From: Paraburkholderia xenovorans LB400
GTDB lineage: Bacteria > Pseudomonadota > Gammaproteobacteria > Burkholderiales > Burkholderiaceae
Assembly: GCF_000013645.1 (NCBI RefSeq)
Contig: NC_007951.1
Coordinates: forward strand, 2,480,001 to 2,544,000
DNA length: 64,000 nt
Direction: 5' to 3'
Of this stretch, positions 9,597 through 18,687 are shown piece by piece; position 1 is the stretch's first letter; each line of letters begins with the position of its first letter. The notes under the pieces are model-generated. The model saw only the letters and a list, made by a program, of their open reading frames with translations. It was not told where the DNA came from and searched no databases. Made by a program: the position numbers and the translations under genes.

Positions 9597-9733
9597 GTGG
9601 GCCTCGATTGTTGCGGGCGCGCCGCGCCGGTTTGCGGCTTGCGCCGCGCCCACAACGCTCCGTGACTACAAAAATCGGCCGCCGCCGCGCATCTTGGTAG
9701 GATTGCGCCTTTCCAAGCCGACTACGAGCTAGT

Positions 9734-12250
9734 GTGAAGCGCCTGATCCCCTCATTGCTGGAGACCCTTGAAAAAGGGCTGACCCTGGCGAACCCGCTGA
9801 TCGCCCAGGCCCTGTGGCACTTGCGCCATCCGACCCGGCGCGGCGTGCTGAAGGCCTGCGCCGCGCTTCCGCTGCTGTTCGTCCTGTATGTGCTGATCCT
9901 GATTCCGTTCACGCCGGGCATCGGCGACATCCGCAAGGCCAAGGTCGAGCAGCCGGCGCAGATCCTGTCGGCGGACGGCAAGCTGCTGGCGGAATTCAAG
10001 CCCTCCAACCGCGAGTGGGTCAAACTCAGGGACATCTCGCCGAACGTGGTAAACGCGCTGATCGCCACCGAAGATCACCGTTTCTACCAGCATTGGGGCC
10101 TCGACTGGCGGCGCACCGCCTCGGCCGCGCTGCATACGTTTTCCGGCGACCGGCAGGGCGGCTCGACCATCACCCAGCAGCTCGCCCGCAATCTTTATCC
10201 CGACGAGATCGGCCGCGCGCCGACGCTCACGCGCAAGCTCAAGGAAGCGATCACCGCCTTCAAGATCGAGGCGCTCTACACCAAGGACGAGATTCTCGAG
10301 ACTTACCTGAACACGGTGCCGTTCCTCTATAACGCGTACGGCATCGAGATGGCGGCCCGCACCTATTTCGACAAATCGGCCTCCGATCTGACCGTGCTGG
10401 AAAGCGCCACGCTCACCGGCATGCTGAAAGGCAATAGCTACTACAACCCGGTGCTGAACCCCGAACGCGCGTTGCAGCGGCGCAATACGGTGCTCGGCCA
10501 GATGGTCAAGTACGGCAAGCTGACGCCGGCGGCCTACGCCACGCTCAGCCGCAAACCGCTGCGCATCGATTTCGAGCGCCAGACCGAGCCGCCGGGTCCG
10601 GCGCCGCACTTCGCGCAGCAATTGCGCAAGTGGCTGGCGTCATGGGCGGATCGCAACGACTACAACATGTACGCCGACGGGTTGGTGGTGCGCACCACCA
10701 TCGATTCGCGTCTGCAGACTATGGCCACCCAGGCGGTCACCTTGCAGGGCAACCAGTTGCAGGGCATCGCCAACTCGGTGTGGGGCACGCGCGCGGGCTG
10801 CTCGAACGGGCGCGACCTGCTGCAGACTTTTCTGCGCGAAACGCCGGATTACCGCGCCGCCAAAGACGCGGGCCTGAGCGACGACGACGCGCTCAAGCGC
10901 GTCTCGTCCGACCGCGAGCTCGTAAAGTCGCTGTGCGAATCCAAGACGCGCGTGCAGGCGGACTTTCTGGCAATGGACCCGCGCAACGGCCAGATCCGGG
11001 CATGGGTGGGCAGCCGCGACTTCAGCCAGGATCCGTTCGACCACGTCCAGCAGGCGCGGCGCCAGCCGGGTTCGACCTTCAAGCCGTTCGTCTACGCGGC
11101 CGCGTTCGAGGCGGGCGCCAAGCCTACCGATACCTTCGTGGACAAGCCCGTGGAGATCCCGCTGGCAGGCGGCGAAGTCTGGCGTCCGGGCGACGAGGAC
11201 GAGCCGAGCGATCGCAAGATCAGCCTGCGCGACGGCCTCGCGTATTCGCGCAACCGGATCACCGCGCAGTTGATGGAAACGGTCGGGCCGAACAAGGTCG
11301 CGCGCCTCGCCCGCGCGATGGGCGTGCGCGACAGCGAGCTGGACCCGGTGCCGTCGCTCGCGCTCGGCACGAGCCCCGTCACGCTGAAGGAGATGGTCTC
11401 GGCCTACGGCACGATCGCCAATCTGGGCGGCTACGTGGAACCGGTGATGGTCACGCGTATCGAGGACCGCAAGGGCGACGTGCTGGCCGAGTTCGCGCCG
11501 GTGCCGCCCAAACAGGAACTCTCCGCCGATGCCGACCGGATGCTCATCGACGTCATGCGCGACGTGGTGAACCGCGGCACGGGGTCGAGCATTCGCAGCC
11601 GCTTCGGCGTGCGCGGCGACGTCGCCGGCAAGACGGGGACGACGCAGGGCAATGCGGACGGCTGGTTCATCCTGATCCATCCGCAACTCGTGGCGGGCGC
11701 GTGGGTCGGCTTCAACGACAGCCGCGTGACCTTGCGCAGCGACTATTGGGGGCAGGGGGCGCACAGCGCGCTGCCGATCGTCGGCGATTTCTTCCAGCGC
11801 GCGCAGCGCTCGAGGCTGATCGATACGCGCGTCAAGTTCGCGACCGACCAGGAGCCGGGGTGGTTTGCCGAGCGTTCGGCCAGGTTGCGCGCGTGGTTCG
11901 GGAACCTGTTCGCGTCGTCGCCGCCGGCCAGGCCGGAGGCGCCGGTTGCGCCGCGCGGTACGACGCGGCGCGCGCCGGCTAGTGCTCCTGCGGTGCCCGT
12001 GGAGCCGTCGGCGTCCGCTACGTTGGCGGAGCCGCGTGACATCCCGCAACCGCCGTTGCTTCAGGCGCCGGGGTCCGCGCCGGGTTCAGCGCCGGCAGCA
12101 GCGAGCGGGGCGGTCGACGGTGAAGCGCGCGGCGGCGGCGAGCCGGCGTTGGCGCCGACGCCCACGCCCGACGATGTGGTGCCGCCGGACGCCGGCAGCC
12201 CGGCCAACGCGTTGCCGGGAACGTCGACGAACGGCGGCAGCTCGCCTTGA
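9734..12250 (+). CDS. Class A penicillin-binding protein (PBP1A-like)
   Basis: The product is 838 residues with a GTG start. A single N-terminal membrane helix (about 40-60) anchors it in the inner membrane. The GT51 glycosyltransferase domain (about 80-270) has E113 in E-D-H-R-F-Y and G-G-S-T-I-T-Q-Q-L-A-R-N. The transpeptidase domain (about 405-680) has the catalytic S447 in S-T-F-K, S505-R-N, and K633-T-G-T. It polymerises and cross-links peptidoglycan. A linker of about 60 residues with two cysteines (356 and 401) separates the domains. The last 130 residues are rich in Pro, Ala and Ser and probably disordered. Confidence 0.92.
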   Translation: MKRLIPSLLETLEKGLTLANPLIAQALWHLRHPTRRGVLKACAALPLLFVLYVLILIPFTPGIGDIRKAKVEQPAQILSADGKLLAEFKPSNREWVKLRDISPNVVNALIATEDHRFYQHWGLDWRRTASAALHTFSGDRQGGSTITQQLARNLYPDEIGRAPTLTRKLKEAITAFKIEALYTKDEILETYLNTVPFLYNAYGIEMAARTYFDKSASDLTVLESATLTGMLKGNSYYNPVLNPERALQRRNTVLGQMVKYGKLTPAAYATLSRKPLRIDFERQTEPPGPAPHFAQQLRKWLASWADRNDYNMYADGLVVRTTIDSRLQTMATQAVTLQGNQLQGIANSVWGTRAGCSNGRDLLQTFLRETPDYRAAKDAGLSDDDALKRVSSDRELVKSLCESKTRVQADFLAMDPRNGQIRAWVGSRDFSQDPFDHVQQARRQPGSTFKPFVYAAAFEAGAKPTDTFVDKPVEIPLAGGEVWRPGDEDEPSDRKISLRDGLAYSRNRITAQLMETVGPNKVARLARAMGVRDSELDPVPSLALGTSPVTLKEMVSAYGTIANLGGYVEPVMVTRIEDRKGDVLAEFAPVPPKQELSADADRMLIDVMRDVVNRGTGSSIRSRFGVRGDVAGKTGTTQGNADGWFILIHPQLVAGAWVGFNDSRVTLRSDYWGQGAHSALPIVGDFFQRAQRSRLIDTRVKFATDQEPGWFAERSARLRAWFGNLFASSPPARPEAPVAPRGTTRRAPASAPAVPVEPSASATLAEPRDIPQPPLLQAPGSAPGSAPAAASGAVDGEARGGGEPALAPTPTPDDVVPPDAGSPANALPGTSTNGGSSP

Positions 12251-12331
12251 GGTGCGAAGCTGGCACGATGTCGACGCAGAGCCGGCGCCGAGGTCCGATT
12301 GCGGACGTTTTTGCGCCGCACGCCGTGCTCG

Positions 12332-14209
12332 TCACGTCCACGGAATGTGCACCTTGTCGAGATTGCGATCGAGCTGATACGCGGCGCTGATCAGCGCCAG
12401 GTGCGTCAAAGCCTGCGGAAAATTGCCGAGCGCCTCGCCGCTGGTTGCCACTTCCTCGGAGAACAGGCCGACGTGATTGGCGTACGCGAGCATCTTCTCG
12501 AACACGAGCCGGCCTTCGTCCACGCGGCCGGCGCGCGCCAGCGCTTCCGCGTACCAGAACGAACAGGCGCTGAAACCGCCTTCTATGCCGGGCAGGCCGT
12601 CGAGCGTCGAGCCTCGCGTGTAGCGGAAGATCAGCGGGTCCACCTTGAGTTCGCCGCCAATCGCGTCGAGCGTGCCGAGCCAGCGCGGATCGGTCGGGCC
12701 GATAAAGCGCACGAGCGGCATCATCAGTGCGGACGCATCGAGCCGCTTCGAATCCGGCGTCTGCACGAACGCGCCCAGTTCGTCGTTCCAGAAGTGCTCG
12801 TGGATGTCGGCGCGGATCGCGTCGCGGGTGTCGAACCAGCGTTTCAGCGGCGCGGGCAGCGAACGCTTTTCCGCCAGACGCAACGCGCGGTCCACCGTGA
12901 CCCAGCACATGAGCCGCGAGTGCAGCAGGGGCCGCAGGCCGTTGCGAAACTCCCAGATGCCGTGGTCCGGTTCGCGCCAGTGTTCGACCACGTAATCGAC
13001 GGTGCGCGTGACGTCGCGCCAGCCTTCGTGAGAGATCGCGGCGCCGTACTTGTTGTACAGATAGATTGCGTCGAGCAGCGCGCCGTACACGTCGAGCTGG
13101 ATCTGTTCGCGCGCGGCGTTGCCGACGAGCGGCGCGCCCGCGGCGCCGTCGCCGTCGCCGTTCGCCAGCGACGCGACTTCGGTTTCCGCGGGCGGCTTCC
13201 TGCCATCGACGGTGTACATGACGTTCAGCGAGCCGTCCGAGTCGCAGTGACGGCTGCGCTCGGCGATCCACTTCATGAAATGCCGCGCCTCGCCGGTATA
13301 GCCGAGACGCAGCAGCGCGTACACGGAGAACGCGGCGTCGCGAATCCAGGTGAAGCGATAGTCCCAGCGGCGCGAACCGTCGAGCGCTTCGGGCAGACCG
13401 AAGGTCGGCGCGGCCACGATCGCGCCGTGCTCGCTGGAACTGAGCAGCTTCAAGGTCAGCGCCGAGCGCATCACGACTTCGCGGTAGCGGCCGCGATAGG
13501 TCGATTGCGCCGACCAGCTTCGCCAGTACTGCATCGTATCGGCGAGCGCCGCTTCGCAGTCGAATGACTTGTCGCGCAAGCCGGCGGCGTCGCCGAAAGC
13601 AAAACCGGCCGACTCTCCATGCTGGAGTTCGAATCCGGCGTGCGCCGCGTTGCCGTCGAGTGCGAGGGGCAGGGTGCTGTTCAGGCGCAACTGCATTCCG
13701 CTGCCGCTGTCGGCGTTAGTTTCGGCGTGAAATTCCACCGCTCCGTCTTCGAGGATATGCGCCGTGTGCGTGCCGTCCGCGTAGTCGAAGCGCGGTTCGC
13801 AACGCATCGTGAACGCCATGCGCCCATGCACCATCCGTGCGACGCGGATCACGCAATTCGGCAACGGCGCATCGGCGCTGAGCTTGCCGTCATCTCTCGG
13901 CACCGGCATGAAGTCCATCAGTTCGCACACGCCTTCGGGCGTCATGAAACGCGTCAACAGGACATTGGTGTCCGGTAGATACATCTGTTTGACGTTGGCG
14001 GCTTCGCAGGTGGGCGCGATCGAAAAGGCGCCGCCGCGCGACGGTTCGAGCAGGCCGGCGAAAATCGCCGGCGAGTCGATGCGCGGAAAACACATGAAGT
14101 CGATCGAGCCGCGCAGCGAAACCAGCGCCGTCGTTTTCATATTGCCGATCAGGCCGCGCGCGTCGGTCGCAAGGGCAGGTCTCGGCGGGATAGGTCGATG
14201 GTCGGGCAT
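12332..14209 (-). CDS. Glycoside hydrolase family 15 protein
   Basis: The product is 625 residues. It has the layout of bacterial GH15 enzymes: an N-terminal beta-sandwich starting G-L-I-G-N-M-K-T-T-A-L-V, then an (alpha/alpha)6 barrel beginning near residue 275. Key motifs are R-R-W-D-Y-R-F-T-W-I-R-D-A (280-292), R-E-Q-I-Q-L-D-V-Y-G with a likely catalytic E368, and a C-terminal acidic segment S-E-E-V ... G-E-A-L-G-N-F-P-Q (around 585-596) where the second catalytic Glu is expected. Related proteins act as trehalases or glucoamylases; the substrate cannot be told from sequence alone. No signal peptide is seen. It is divergent from the lipoprotein gene at 14390. Confidence 0.88.
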   Translation of the reverse strand: MPDHRPIPPRPALATDARGLIGNMKTTALVSLRGSIDFMCFPRIDSPAIFAGLLEPSRGGAFSIAPTCEAANVKQMYLPDTNVLLTRFMTPEGVCELMDFMPVPRDDGKLSADAPLPNCVIRVARMVHGRMAFTMRCEPRFDYADGTHTAHILEDGAVEFHAETNADSGSGMQLRLNSTLPLALDGNAAHAGFELQHGESAGFAFGDAAGLRDKSFDCEAALADTMQYWRSWSAQSTYRGRYREVVMRSALTLKLLSSSEHGAIVAAPTFGLPEALDGSRRWDYRFTWIRDAAFSVYALLRLGYTGEARHFMKWIAERSRHCDSDGSLNVMYTVDGRKPPAETEVASLANGDGDGAAGAPLVGNAAREQIQLDVYGALLDAIYLYNKYGAAISHEGWRDVTRTVDYVVEHWREPDHGIWEFRNGLRPLLHSRLMCWVTVDRALRLAEKRSLPAPLKRWFDTRDAIRADIHEHFWNDELGAFVQTPDSKRLDASALMMPLVRFIGPTDPRWLGTLDAIGGELKVDPLIFRYTRGSTLDGLPGIEGGFSACSFWYAEALARAGRVDEGRLVFEKMLAYANHVGLFSEEVATSGEALGNFPQALTHLALISAAYQLDRNLDKVHIPWT

Positions 14210-14389
14210 GTCTGCATACTCCGGAGAACGAGCCGCGCTGCGCTCACATGAACCACTGTCAGCAACGACTGTGCCGGACCGGATTGTTCAGGCGCAAGCA
14301 ACAGTGTTTTCAGATGGTGAGGCTGATCTCTTGCACGCGATTGCGGATAATTCACTACCGGTTAATCCGCAATGATGTGCAGGTGATAC

Positions 14390-14761
14390 ATGTTCAACAC
14401 GGTTTCAGGCCGCAAGCGCGAAGACGCGGCGACATCCGGCGTGCCCAGCGGGCGATCCCCGTTGTCGCGGCGCGCGCGCGGGGCCGTCGCGGCGATTGTG
14501 GCGTGCGCGAGTCTGGTGGGATGCGCGTCATCCAGCGACGTAGTGGCCACCGGCAAGCCCAATACCTACGCGGTCGCGGCAAGCGCGACCGGCGGGCGGC
14601 TGGCGTGGGCCCGCGCGCATGAACAGGCCATGAACCAGGCGCGCGATTACTGCGAGCGTCGCGGCATGCAGACCAGTGTGACGATGGAAACCGTCAGCGG
14701 CGTGCAGACGATGACGGAGCATGGGTCATCCATGAACTTCGAATGTCATCCGAAATTCTAG
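14390..14761 (+). CDS. Small lipoprotein of unknown function
   Basis: The product is 123 residues. After an unusually long, basic N-region (about 30 residues) comes a hydrophobic stretch and a lipobox L-V-G-C with Cys at 45. The mature part of about 80 residues has two cysteines (Y-C-E-R-R and F-E-C-H-P), probably a disulfide. AGGTG lies 5-6 nt before the ATG. An internal Met may be the true start, shortening the n-region. The family was not recognised. Confidence 0.65.
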   Translation: MFNTVSGRKREDAATSGVPSGRSPLSRRARGAVAAIVACASLVGCASSSDVVATGKPNTYAVAASATGGRLAWARAHEQAMNQARDYCERRGMQTSVTMETVSGVQTMTEHGSSMNFECHPKF

Positions 14762-14997
14762 GCGTGAAATCGGCGCCGCCTCGTGTCATGGATCGGTTGG
14801 CCATTGCCGCGCCGGCCGATCGTCAGTATCCCTGAGCACCCCCCGATCCTGAGAAAGTCCGCGTTGCGCTCCGCCTCGCTCCCCAGGCGATCGCAACGCT
14901 CGAGGAAGTGTTCCGGTCTTCCGGTCCAGCAGGACCACGTCTTGCCGAGCCAGGACAATAAGCGGGACGTGCAGCGCAGGAGCGCTCAGGCCGGCCG

Positions 14998-15969
14998 CTA
15001 CGAAGCGCTCGCCTCGCGATTTTTGCCTGACGATTTTCGCTTTCGTTGAAGGGAAGGCGAGCGTTCGGTCAAGCGCGCCGTTGCGTCCTGATCTGCCGAA
15101 CCCGCAGTCGCGAACTGCCGCCGGAATTCAGCCGGCGTTGTTTGCTTCGCAGCCTTGAACTGCCGGTTGAAATTGGCGACGTTCGCGAAGCCGGAGCGCG
15201 CGGCGATCACGGCAACGGGCAGGGAGGTGTCGGCCAGCATCCGGCATGCGTGTCCAATGCGAACGCGGGCGATATACCGGCCCACGCTCTCGCCGATATG
15301 TTGAACGAAGTAACGCGTGAGCGTGCGCTCCGACAGGCTGGCCGCCGCGCAGAGATCCGACAGCCGCAGCGGTTCGGCAAAGCGCGCGTCGATCATCGAA
15401 AGCACGCGGTTGATCTGTTCGGGCTCGTGGCCGGACGGACCCATGCTCGCCTGATTGAACGCACTTGGCGAAGCGAGCGGCTGACCCGGCGCGTCAGCGA
15501 GCGTGCATAGAATATCGAGCGCGGCGCTCAGGCGCTCGCGCGCCACGTTCGACAGCAATTGCTCCAGGCGACCGCGCATCCATTCACCCGCAGGCGGTTC
15601 GAACGCCAGCCCACATGCGGCCCTGCGCAACAGCTTGCGCAACGGTTCATATTCGCGGCAACAGTCCGCCATACGCCGCGCCCAATCGCCGTCGAACCAG
15701 ATAACGATGGCGACTTGCGGCGAGGACGGCTCGATCGAGCGATTCGACGCCCACGTATGCGGCAAATCCGGCGGCACGAGAACGAGATCCTCGGCCTCAT
15801 AGTCGTTGACCGAGTCGCCGATGTAGCGCTTGCCATGACTGTTCATGGTCAACGTCAGCTCGTACTCCGGGTGGTGATGCCACTCGAACGGAATACGCGG
15901 CAGCCGCCGATGGTAAACCCGGACCGAACTGTCCTTGCCAAACTCGACGTGTTCATAGGCTGGTTTCAT
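14998..15969 (-). CDS. AraC family transcriptional regulator (cupin sensor)
   Basis: The product is 323 residues. The N-terminal cupin-like domain has W-H-H-H-P-E-Y-E-L-T-L, typical of carbohydrate-responsive AraC regulators, followed by V-L-V-P-P-D-L-P-H. The C-terminal DNA-binding domain (about 185-290) has two helix-turn-helix units, the second with S-G-F-A-N-V-A-N-F-N-R-Q-F. A basic tail of 30 residues follows. The gene is divergent from the sugar locus starting at 16063, with 93 bp between start codons, and is its likely regulator. Confidence 0.85.
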   Translation of the reverse strand: MKPAYEHVEFGKDSSVRVYHRRLPRIPFEWHHHPEYELTLTMNSHGKRYIGDSVNDYEAEDLVLVPPDLPHTWASNRSIEPSSPQVAIVIWFDGDWARRMADCCREYEPLRKLLRRAACGLAFEPPAGEWMRGRLEQLLSNVARERLSAALDILCTLADAPGQPLASPSAFNQASMGPSGHEPEQINRVLSMIDARFAEPLRLSDLCAAASLSERTLTRYFVQHIGESVGRYIARVRIGHACRMLADTSLPVAVIAARSGFANVANFNRQFKAAKQTTPAEFRRQFATAGSADQDATARLTERSPSLQRKRKSSGKNREASAS

Positions 15970-16062
15970 GGCCGAAAACGCAAATGAATTGCCTGAATAG
16001 TATCACCAAGGCTCGCATGCGCGGCATATCCTAGCGCATACGAAATTCATACGGAGACATTC

Positions 16063-17307
16063 ATGGCGTTGAAAATCGACGACTTGCCAGGCGCAATCCG
16101 GCAAGCAAAAAAGGAGTTGCGCGCGGCCTTGCCGAACTACCGGGAAGTGTTCGCCGAAGTCGAAGCGGCGATCATCGCCGAGGCAAAGCGAATTGCCGCC
16201 CAGCGGGATCGTGGAGAAGACGTCATTCCCGAGATCCAGTTTTCAGACATAACCGCACAACGCGTCACGCCGGACCAGATCGCGCTCGTTAAAGCGCGGG
16301 GCGCATGCGTCATTCGTCAGGTGTTTCCGCGCGCACTCGTGCAGGGTTGGGACCAGGACATTGCCCGCTATGTCGAGACCAATAACCTCGACAAACACCT
16401 CGAAAACCGCGCCGAGGACAAATACTTCGGCCAGTTGGCCTCCAGCAAGCCGCAGATCTATGGCGTGTACTGGTCGAAGCCGCAAGTGCTGGCCCGTCAG
16501 TCGGAATCGCTGACCGCCGCGCGCGTGTTCCTCAACAAACTGTGGCGCAATGAGAGCGACGGGCGCGTCCATTTCGATCCGGAGCATGTGCCTGTCTATG
16601 CCGACCGTTTGCGTCGCCGGCCGCCGGGCTCGGCGTCGCTCGGCTTGTCCGCGCATTGCGACGGCGGGTCGGTCGAGCGCTGGATCGAGAGCAATTTCCG
16701 CAAGGTGTACCGCCACGTGTTTGCCGGCAATTGGCGCCACTACGATGCGTTCGATGCGGCGTTCCGGACCGATGTCGAGGAGATCGCTTCGCCGGCGGTC
16801 TGTTCGATGTTCCGCACCTTTCAGGGCTGGACCGCCTTGACGCCGCAAGGCCCCGGCGACGGTACGCTGCAACTCGTCCCCATTGCCAATTCGATGGTGT
16901 ATATCCTGCTGCGCGCGCTTCAGGACGATGTCGCGGAAGACGATCTGTGCGGGGCGATGCCCGGACGCGCGCTCTCGATCAAGCCGGAATTTCATGCGCC
17001 GCTGTTCGAGGCGTTGTCGTCGATTCCCGGAATGGAAGCGGGCGACACCGTGTTCTGGCACAGCGACGTCATCCATGCGGTCGAAGACGAGCATAAGGGC
17101 TCGGGTTACAGCAATGTGATGTACATCGCCTCGGTCCCCGCGTGCGCAAAAAACGATGCTTACCTGAAGCGTCAATTGCCGAGCTTCCTGAAGGGCGAAA
17201 GCCCGCCTGATTTTCCAACCGACCATTTTGAAGTCGATTTCACCGGCCGCGCCACGGCCAAGGACCTGACGCCGCTTGGCAGGGCGCAACTCGGGTTCGA
17301 TCTGTAG
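16063..17307 (+). CDS. DUF1479 (YbiU-like) family protein, putative Fe(II)/2-oxoglutarate dioxygenase
   Basis: The product is 414 residues, typical of DUF1479. The fold is that of a cupin-type Fe(II)/2-oxoglutarate-dependent oxygenase. Candidate iron ligands are H198 and D200 in S-A-H-C-D-G-G, with the distal His in W-H-S-D-V-I-H-A-V-E-D. The substrate is unknown. Fungal and bacterial relatives often lie in sugar or aromatic catabolic loci. Here it is the first gene after a divergent cupin-AraC regulator and precedes a sugar-binding protein and an aldo/keto reductase, which suggests a carbohydrate or sugar-acid substrate (inference). Confidence 0.82.
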   Translation: MALKIDDLPGAIRQAKKELRAALPNYREVFAEVEAAIIAEAKRIAAQRDRGEDVIPEIQFSDITAQRVTPDQIALVKARGACVIRQVFPRALVQGWDQDIARYVETNNLDKHLENRAEDKYFGQLASSKPQIYGVYWSKPQVLARQSESLTAARVFLNKLWRNESDGRVHFDPEHVPVYADRLRRRPPGSASLGLSAHCDGGSVERWIESNFRKVYRHVFAGNWRHYDAFDAAFRTDVEEIASPAVCSMFRTFQGWTALTPQGPGDGTLQLVPIANSMVYILLRALQDDVAEDDLCGAMPGRALSIKPEFHAPLFEALSSIPGMEAGDTVFWHSDVIHAVEDEHKGSGYSNVMYIASVPACAKNDAYLKRQLPSFLKGESPPDFPTDHFEVDFTGRATAKDLTPLGRAQLGFDL

Positions 17308-17384
17308 CTGACATGGGCACGCACGCGCAGTCATTCTGATTGCGCATGCGTCGTCCAACCATAACGAAAAATTCGGAGACTGCA

Positions 17385-18632
17385 ATGAAACGATCACTGA
17401 CGTCGGTTGCGACGGCTGTCACGCTGCTCATGGCTGGAACGCAGGCGGCATTTGCCGCCGAACAGCTCTCGGTGCTGCACTGGTGGACCTCCGGCGGCGA
17501 ATCGAAAGCGATCCGCGTGCTCAAGGACGATATGAGCAAACAGGGCTACGAGTGGAAAGACTTTGCGATTGCGGGGGGCGCGGGCGCGGCGGCCATGACC
17601 GCGCTGAAGACGCAGGTCATCTCGGGCAACGCGCCTTCGGCGGCGCAGATCAAGGGGCCACTGATCCAGGATTGGGCGGAGCAGGGGTCGCTGGTCACGA
17701 TCGATCAGGCCGCGACCGATTGGAAAGCGCATACGCCCGCGCAAATAGACAGTGCCATGAAGGCAGGCGGTCACTATGTGGCTGCACCGTTCTCGGTGCA
17801 TCGAATCAACTGGTTGTGGATCAACAAGGCGGACCTGGACAAAGTCGGCGGTACACCGCCCACCACATGGCCGGAGTTCTTCGCGCTCGCCGACAAGTTT
17901 CGCGCAGCCGGCATCACGCCTGTCGCGCATGGAGGTCAGCCCTGGCAGGATATGACAATCTGGGAGACCGTGGTGCTGTCCCAGGGCGCGGACTTTTACC
18001 GGAAAGCCCTCGTCGATCTCGATCAGAAAACGCTGACTTCGCCACAAATGGTTCAGGTGTTCGAGACCGTCCAGAAGATCCGCACTTACTTCGATAAGGG
18101 CTATCACGGCCGCGACTGGAATCTCGCGACGGCAATGGTGATTTCAGGCTCGGGCGGCATGCAGTTCATGGGCGACTGGGCAAAAGGCGAGTTCGCCAAC
18201 GCAAGCAAAAAGGCGGATGTCGACTATATCTGCGCGGCCGCGCCCGGCACGTCGAATGCCTATACGTACACGGCGGATGCATTCGTGTTCTTTCAGCAGA
18301 ACGGCAAAAAGGAGGCGACGCCGGGGCAGCTCGCGCTTGCCAGAACGATCATGTCGGTCGATTTCCAGCAGCAGTTCAGTCTCTACAAGGGTTCCATTCC
18401 AGTTCGGCTCGATGTGCCAATGGACAAATTCGATAGCTGTGCCAAAAAATCGCGTACGGATGAGCTTGCCACGATCAAATCGGGTGGCTTTCTGCCGTCG
18501 TTGGCGTTTGGTGAGCTTCAGTCCTCGGTGACGGCCGGTGCGATAACCGACGTCGTCACCAATTTCATGAACTCGAATGAGGATGCGAGAGAGGGCGTGC
18601 GAAAGCTTGCCGCCGCTGCGAAGGTCAAATGA
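17385..18632 (+). CDS. Carbohydrate ABC transporter substrate-binding protein
   Basis: The product is 415 residues with a signal peptide cleaved near A-A-F-A (residues 22-25). The mature N-terminus S-V-L-H-W-W-T-S-G-G-E-S-K-A is the standard signature of the family that includes glucose/mannose and oligosaccharide binders (SBP_bac_1). Two lysine-linked cysteines occur (Y-I-C-A-A-A and D-S-C-A-K-K), as in the proteobacterial glucose-type binders. The start at ATG 17385 has GGAG 6-9 nt upstream. No permease or ATPase gene is adjacent, so the protein must share a transporter encoded elsewhere or the locus has been truncated. Confidence 0.88.
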   Translation: MKRSLTSVATAVTLLMAGTQAAFAAEQLSVLHWWTSGGESKAIRVLKDDMSKQGYEWKDFAIAGGAGAAAMTALKTQVISGNAPSAAQIKGPLIQDWAEQGSLVTIDQAATDWKAHTPAQIDSAMKAGGHYVAAPFSVHRINWLWINKADLDKVGGTPPTTWPEFFALADKFRAAGITPVAHGGQPWQDMTIWETVVLSQGADFYRKALVDLDQKTLTSPQMVQVFETVQKIRTYFDKGYHGRDWNLATAMVISGSGGMQFMGDWAKGEFANASKKADVDYICAAAPGTSNAYTYTADAFVFFQQNGKKEATPGQLALARTIMSVDFQQQFSLYKGSIPVRLDVPMDKFDSCAKKSRTDELATIKSGGFLPSLAFGELQSSVTAGAITDVVTNFMNSNEDAREGVRKLAAAAKVK

Positions 18633-18687
18633 GAGCAGTGTATTGGCTCAGTATCAAACGCTGCTTTACTGTTGAAAGGGGACAACG

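Noticed and set aside
8598..9665. Long plus-strand open frame opposite fabV
   Set aside because: It is the antisense of a well-supported FabV gene, with an Arg/Asp-rich composition typical of high-GC shadow frames.
12018..13271. Long minus-strand open frame overlapping the GH15 gene
   Set aside because: It is an Arg-rich alternate frame of the GH15 gene that also runs over the end of the PBP gene; it shows no family motif.
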